Source of the DNA: Crocinitomix sp044361315
Lineage (GTDB): Bacteria > Bacteroidota > Bacteroidia > Flavobacteriales_D > Crocinitomicaceae
Direction of reading: 5' to 3'
DNA length: 64,000 nucleotides
Assembly (NCBI GenBank): GCA_044361315.1
Contig: JBIKJA010000001.1
Coordinates: forward strand, 62,001-126,000
This document shows positions 61,633 through 64,000 of this stretch, in pieces (position 1 is the stretch's first letter; each line of letters begins with the position of its first letter). The notes under the pieces were generated by a model, which did not search any database, was not told the origin of the DNA, and saw nothing but the letters and a program-made list of their open reading frames with translations. Made by a program: the position numbers and the translations under genes.

Positions 61633-62202
61633 TCACTCGATTTTTATATTAAAATCCAGTAAAAGACCAAGTACATTTTGTTTTACGAATTTTGCGCCTT
61701 TTAATTTATTCAAGACAGGATTTATACGAAACCCGTGCGCTGTTCTAAAATCAGTATCTGTTAAATTGGTTTGATTGAAGTTGGCATCCGTGAGAATAGA
61801 TTCTTTAAAGTTAACCTTAGACAAATTCGCGCCCGAAAAATCACATCCAATTTGTGAACATTCGGAAAACGTTACCGTTGTTAACGCAAGGTTATAAAAG
61901 GAAGAATAATCCAGAATTGTTTTTTCAAAACCGAATTTAGAACGAAAAGGGTTGATCGATTCAAAGGTCAGTCCAATCATCTTACACGACACAAACTTTA
62001 CATTTCTCAAGGCAATTTCATGCAATTTAGCTTGTGAAAAATCGCAGGTATCAAAATCACAATCTTCAAAAATGGTTCCATAAAAATCGGCATTTTTGAA
62101 ACTACAATTCTTAAATGTACAACATTCAAAGGTTTGATTTCTGAGCTGTTCGTTCGAAAAAACTTCACTTTTTAATTCCTTTTCGCAGTGAATAGATGAC
62201 AT
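61633..62202 (-). CDS. Pentapeptide-repeat protein
   Basis: About 189 residues from the ATG at 62202 (MSSIHCEKELKSEVF); the in-frame ATG at 62226 would overlap the upstream flavoprotein gene by 20 bases. The protein is a series of A(D/N)LxX-type pentapeptides (CTFKNCSFKNADFYGTIFED, CDFSGANLSKVNFKESIL, DANFNQTNLTDTDFR), which fold into a right-handed quadrilateral beta-helix. Such proteins sometimes mimic DNA and protect gyrase (Qnr-like), but here no such role can be shown. It follows the flavoprotein gene by 4 bases. Confidence 0.88.
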   Translation of the reverse strand: MSSIHCEKELKSEVFSNEQLRNQTFECCTFKNCSFKNADFYGTIFEDCDFDTCDFSQAKLHEIALRNVKFVSCKMIGLTFESINPFRSKFGFEKTILDYSSFYNLALTTVTFSECSQIGCDFSGANLSKVNFKESILTDANFNQTNLTDTDFRTAHGFRINPVLNKLKGAKFVKQNVLGLLLDFNIKIE

Positions 62203-62206
62203 AATT

Positions 62207-63406
62207 TTAATTTTTAAATTGATCAATGATCCGATTCGCGGCTACACAACCTGTGGTAAAACATCCTTGCAAAAGATAACCTCCAGTTGGTGCATCCCAA
62301 TCCAACATTTCGCCAACAAACGAAAATTGCGGAAATTTAACACTAGTAAAAGCCATCGTTACTTCTTCCATGGCAATGCCGCCAACGGTTGAAATCGCCT
62401 CGTCCAACGGTCTAAGTGAATTCACTTTAAAAGTAGCCATTTTTAATGTTTTTGAAAAACACTTAGGATCGGTAAACTCGGATTTTGTCAAAATAGCCTT
62501 TATTAATTCAATCACCACACGTTCGACCTTAAAAACCTTACCATAATCAGCTGATTTAAGTCCACTTTGAGCGGCCTTTTTTAATAAATCATCTACCGAA
62601 TTATTTGGCTTAAAATCGATATGGATTTCTGTCTCTTGACCCTTCATTAATTGCTGGCGAATTTCCGGAACGCTCGGATAAATCGCATTTCCTTCAAAGC
62701 CGCAAGAGGTCACCAAAATTTCACCTTTTCGCCAATTCTTGTCTGCCTTAATTGCGATATTTTTTAATGGCGTTCCGTTAAATTTCTCCCTAAAAATTGG
62801 ATCCCAATTCAATTCAATTCCACAATTAGAAGCTTGAAACGGAATCGTTTTGATACCAAGAGCTGAAAAATAGGTCAACCACTTTGAATTACTCCCTGTT
62901 TTTGACCATGAGCCACCGCCAAGGCCAAAGACATAGTGATTGGCAACAACTTTTTTGGTTTCGTTATTAAAAGAAATCAACGGAATAAGTTCTTCACTAA
63001 ATCCAATAAATTCGTGATTTAAATGCATGTGAACACCTTTTTTAATCAGGGCCTCTTTAATTTTTGTCAAGACAAAAGCTGGTTTGATCTCTTTTTCAGG
63101 AAAAACTCTGCCGCTCGAACCTACAAAGGTATCAGTGCCTAAATCCTTTAGCCATGCGCGCGTGGCCGTGGAATCAAATTCATTCAACGCTCCGGATAAA
63201 TTCGGATGATAAGAATACGCTTCCTTCAACGAATCACCGGTTGCTGAATTCGTCAAATTAAACCCACCTTTTCCTGCGACTAAAAATTTCCTCCCTATCG
63301 ATTTACCTTTTTCGTAAAGGTGAACCTCAAATGTATCCGCTAAAAAAAAAGCTGCAATCAAACAGGCTGGCCCACCGCCAAAAAGAGCGACGACAGGTTT
63401 AGACAT
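62207..63406 (-). CDS. BaiN-like (HI0933/TIGR03862) FAD flavoprotein
   Basis: A 399-residue NAD(P)/FAD-dependent oxidoreductase: the N-terminal dinucleotide loop VALFGGGPACLIAAFFLA, then YEKGKSIGRKFLVAGKGGFNLTNS typical of the HI0933 family, a middle strand domain, and a C-terminal TVGGIAMEEV and MLDWDAPTGGYLLQGCFTTG that closes the FAD site. TIGR03862-type members have unknown substrate. It overlaps the upstream hypothetical gene by one base and precedes the pentapeptide gene by 4 bases, a tight three-gene set. Confidence 0.9.
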   Translation of the reverse strand: MSKPVVALFGGGPACLIAAFFLADTFEVHLYEKGKSIGRKFLVAGKGGFNLTNSATGDSLKEAYSYHPNLSGALNEFDSTATRAWLKDLGTDTFVGSSGRVFPEKEIKPAFVLTKIKEALIKKGVHMHLNHEFIGFSEELIPLISFNNETKKVVANHYVFGLGGGSWSKTGSNSKWLTYFSALGIKTIPFQASNCGIELNWDPIFREKFNGTPLKNIAIKADKNWRKGEILVTSCGFEGNAIYPSVPEIRQQLMKGQETEIHIDFKPNNSVDDLLKKAAQSGLKSADYGKVFKVERVVIELIKAILTKSEFTDPKCFSKTLKMATFKVNSLRPLDEAISTVGGIAMEEVTMAFTSVKFPQFSFVGEMLDWDAPTGGYLLQGCFTTGCVAANRIIDQFKN

Positions 63407-63783
63407 TAAATGGTTTCTAATTTTGCGCGTTCAAACCAAATTTCGCCACAGATATACTCATCTTCCCATGTCAAAAATCGAAAAACCGTTCCTTGGTCCG
63501 TGACCTCAAATTCGCACCATTGATTATCAAAAGCTAAGTCATTTTGCCAAGTATGAGCCACCACTATTTTAAAAAAAGGATCTTGCATCGTGGTAATACA
63601 TGCCGCTACCACCATTCGAGAAGGTTCGGCAACATATTCAGTTCTTAAAACCTCAAAGTCATCTAACCGTGAAAAATAATGATAAATATCTTCGGTCATT
63701 TGGAGCACGTCCTCTCCTTTATTTGGTTTTATATGAGGAATTAACTGCGCTATCTTTTCTTGGAGTTTCATAATGTCTCGCAA
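63406..63783 (-). CDS. Small conserved-looking hypothetical protein
   Basis: About 121-125 residues (starts at 63783 or, more naturally, at the ATG 63771, MKLQEKIAQL). Alternating acidic and aromatic residues (MVVAACITTMQDPFFKIVVA, FRFLTWEDEYICGEIWFERA) suggest a compact alpha/beta protein. Not recognised. The stop codon overlaps the ATG of the flavoprotein gene by one base, so it belongs to that operon. Confidence 0.65.
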   Translation of the reverse strand: MRDIMKLQEKIAQLIPHIKPNKGEDVLQMTEDIYHYFSRLDDFEVLRTEYVAEPSRMVVAACITTMQDPFFKIVVAHTWQNDLAFDNQWCEFEVTDQGTVFRFLTWEDEYICGEIWFERAKLETI

Positions 63784-63913
63784 AATTAGGTTTTTTTGGG
63801 CGAAAAAATAGTTTTAAGAAGTAAAACCAATAGAAAAACAATGAATAACTGCACTCAACCACAAATTTTTTGAATTGAATAATGACCTTAATCCATTGAC
63901 AAGTGCACATTCA

Positions 63914-63947
63914 TCAAAAAAAGGGACAACCTTTCGATTGTCCCCTT
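63914..63947 (-). terminator. Intrinsic terminator
   Basis: On the minus strand GGGACAA (pairing 63938-63944) and TTGTCCC (63923-63929) form a stem with a 8-base loop, followed by a run of seven T (63916-63922 as A on plus). It ends the transcript of a gene coming from beyond the right edge. Confidence 0.88.
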
Positions 63948-63967
63948 CAAGTCCTAATTAAAGATGT

Positions 63968-64000
63968 TTATTTCGGTTCAAAAATCAAATCGATTGTTGC
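63968..64000 (-). CDS. C-terminal end of a gene entering from the right
   Basis: Minus-strand frame ATIDLIFEPK-stop, open to the window edge and followed 20 bases later by a strong terminator. Only ten codons are visible, so no product can be named. Confidence 0.35.
   Translation of the reverse strand, partial: ATIDLIFEPK

Overview
The window is AT-rich chromosomal DNA from a Bacteroidota bacterium, most likely Flavobacteriales (perhaps Crocinitomicaceae/Fluviicola-like; the family is an inference). The grounds are eight proteins with C-terminal type IX secretion (T9SS) sorting domains of the 'YPNP' type, a gldA gliding gene, a PorE-like TPR-PD40-CRD-OmpA protein, SusC/BtuB-style surface biology, TAnnTTTG promoter -7 boxes and several Bacteroidota-only families. 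No rRNA, tRNA or CRISPR array was seen.

Layout. 0-3.8 kb: end of a DUF5686 outer-membrane protein, a frameshifted prohibitin-like gene, cutA, a YkgJ-type cysteine-cluster protein and an FMN reductase. 3.9-9.8 kb: a minus-strand corrinoid-uptake operon headed by a cobalamin riboswitch: a triple-repeat T9SS protein, a BtuB-like TonB receptor, a BtuG-like beta-propeller lipoprotein and a second T9SS protein. 10-15 kb: isoaspartyl peptidase, AAA+ ATPase, HAD phosphatase, and a subtilisin coupled to a secreted propeller-like protein. 15-23 kb: secreted beta-helix protein, a LETM1-related protein, then a disrupted glycosidase-like T9SS gene whose middle ~360 bp is inverted, with a truncated paralog, a lipoprotein and a frameshifted stalk protein beside it. 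23-32 kb: hflX, a small membrane protein, a tandem amidohydrolase pair and a large FG-GAP-like T9SS propeller. 32-47 kb, all minus strand: pyrF-prfA-purM, the PorE-like protein, rluD, a T9SS protein, a PASTA protein, an outer-membrane barrel and a giant TPR protein. 47-57 kb: ftsE, a T9SS metallopeptidase, gldA, marC-family gene, hutI, a TetR/SDR pair with an operator palindrome, recJ. 57-64 kb, accessory in character: a dead IS4-type transposase, an XRE regulator with two operator palindromes, a T9SS protein, a repeat-bearing DUF1566 protein whose C-terminus looks like a diversity-generating-retroelement variable region, hypothetical genes, a pentapeptide protein, a BaiN-like flavoprotein and the end of one further gene.

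Most interesting points: (1) the riboswitch-controlled surface B12 operon with an unrecognised three-repeat T9SS protein as its first gene; (2) a precise in-gene inversion that restores a single 904-codon reading frame when flipped back; (3) the candidate DGR variable protein next to a palindrome-controlled regulator; (4) a three-copy dispersed intergenic repeat with conserved ends and variable palindromic interiors. Two single-base losses in homopolymers (about 1455 and 22437) may be sequencing errors rather than real mutations.
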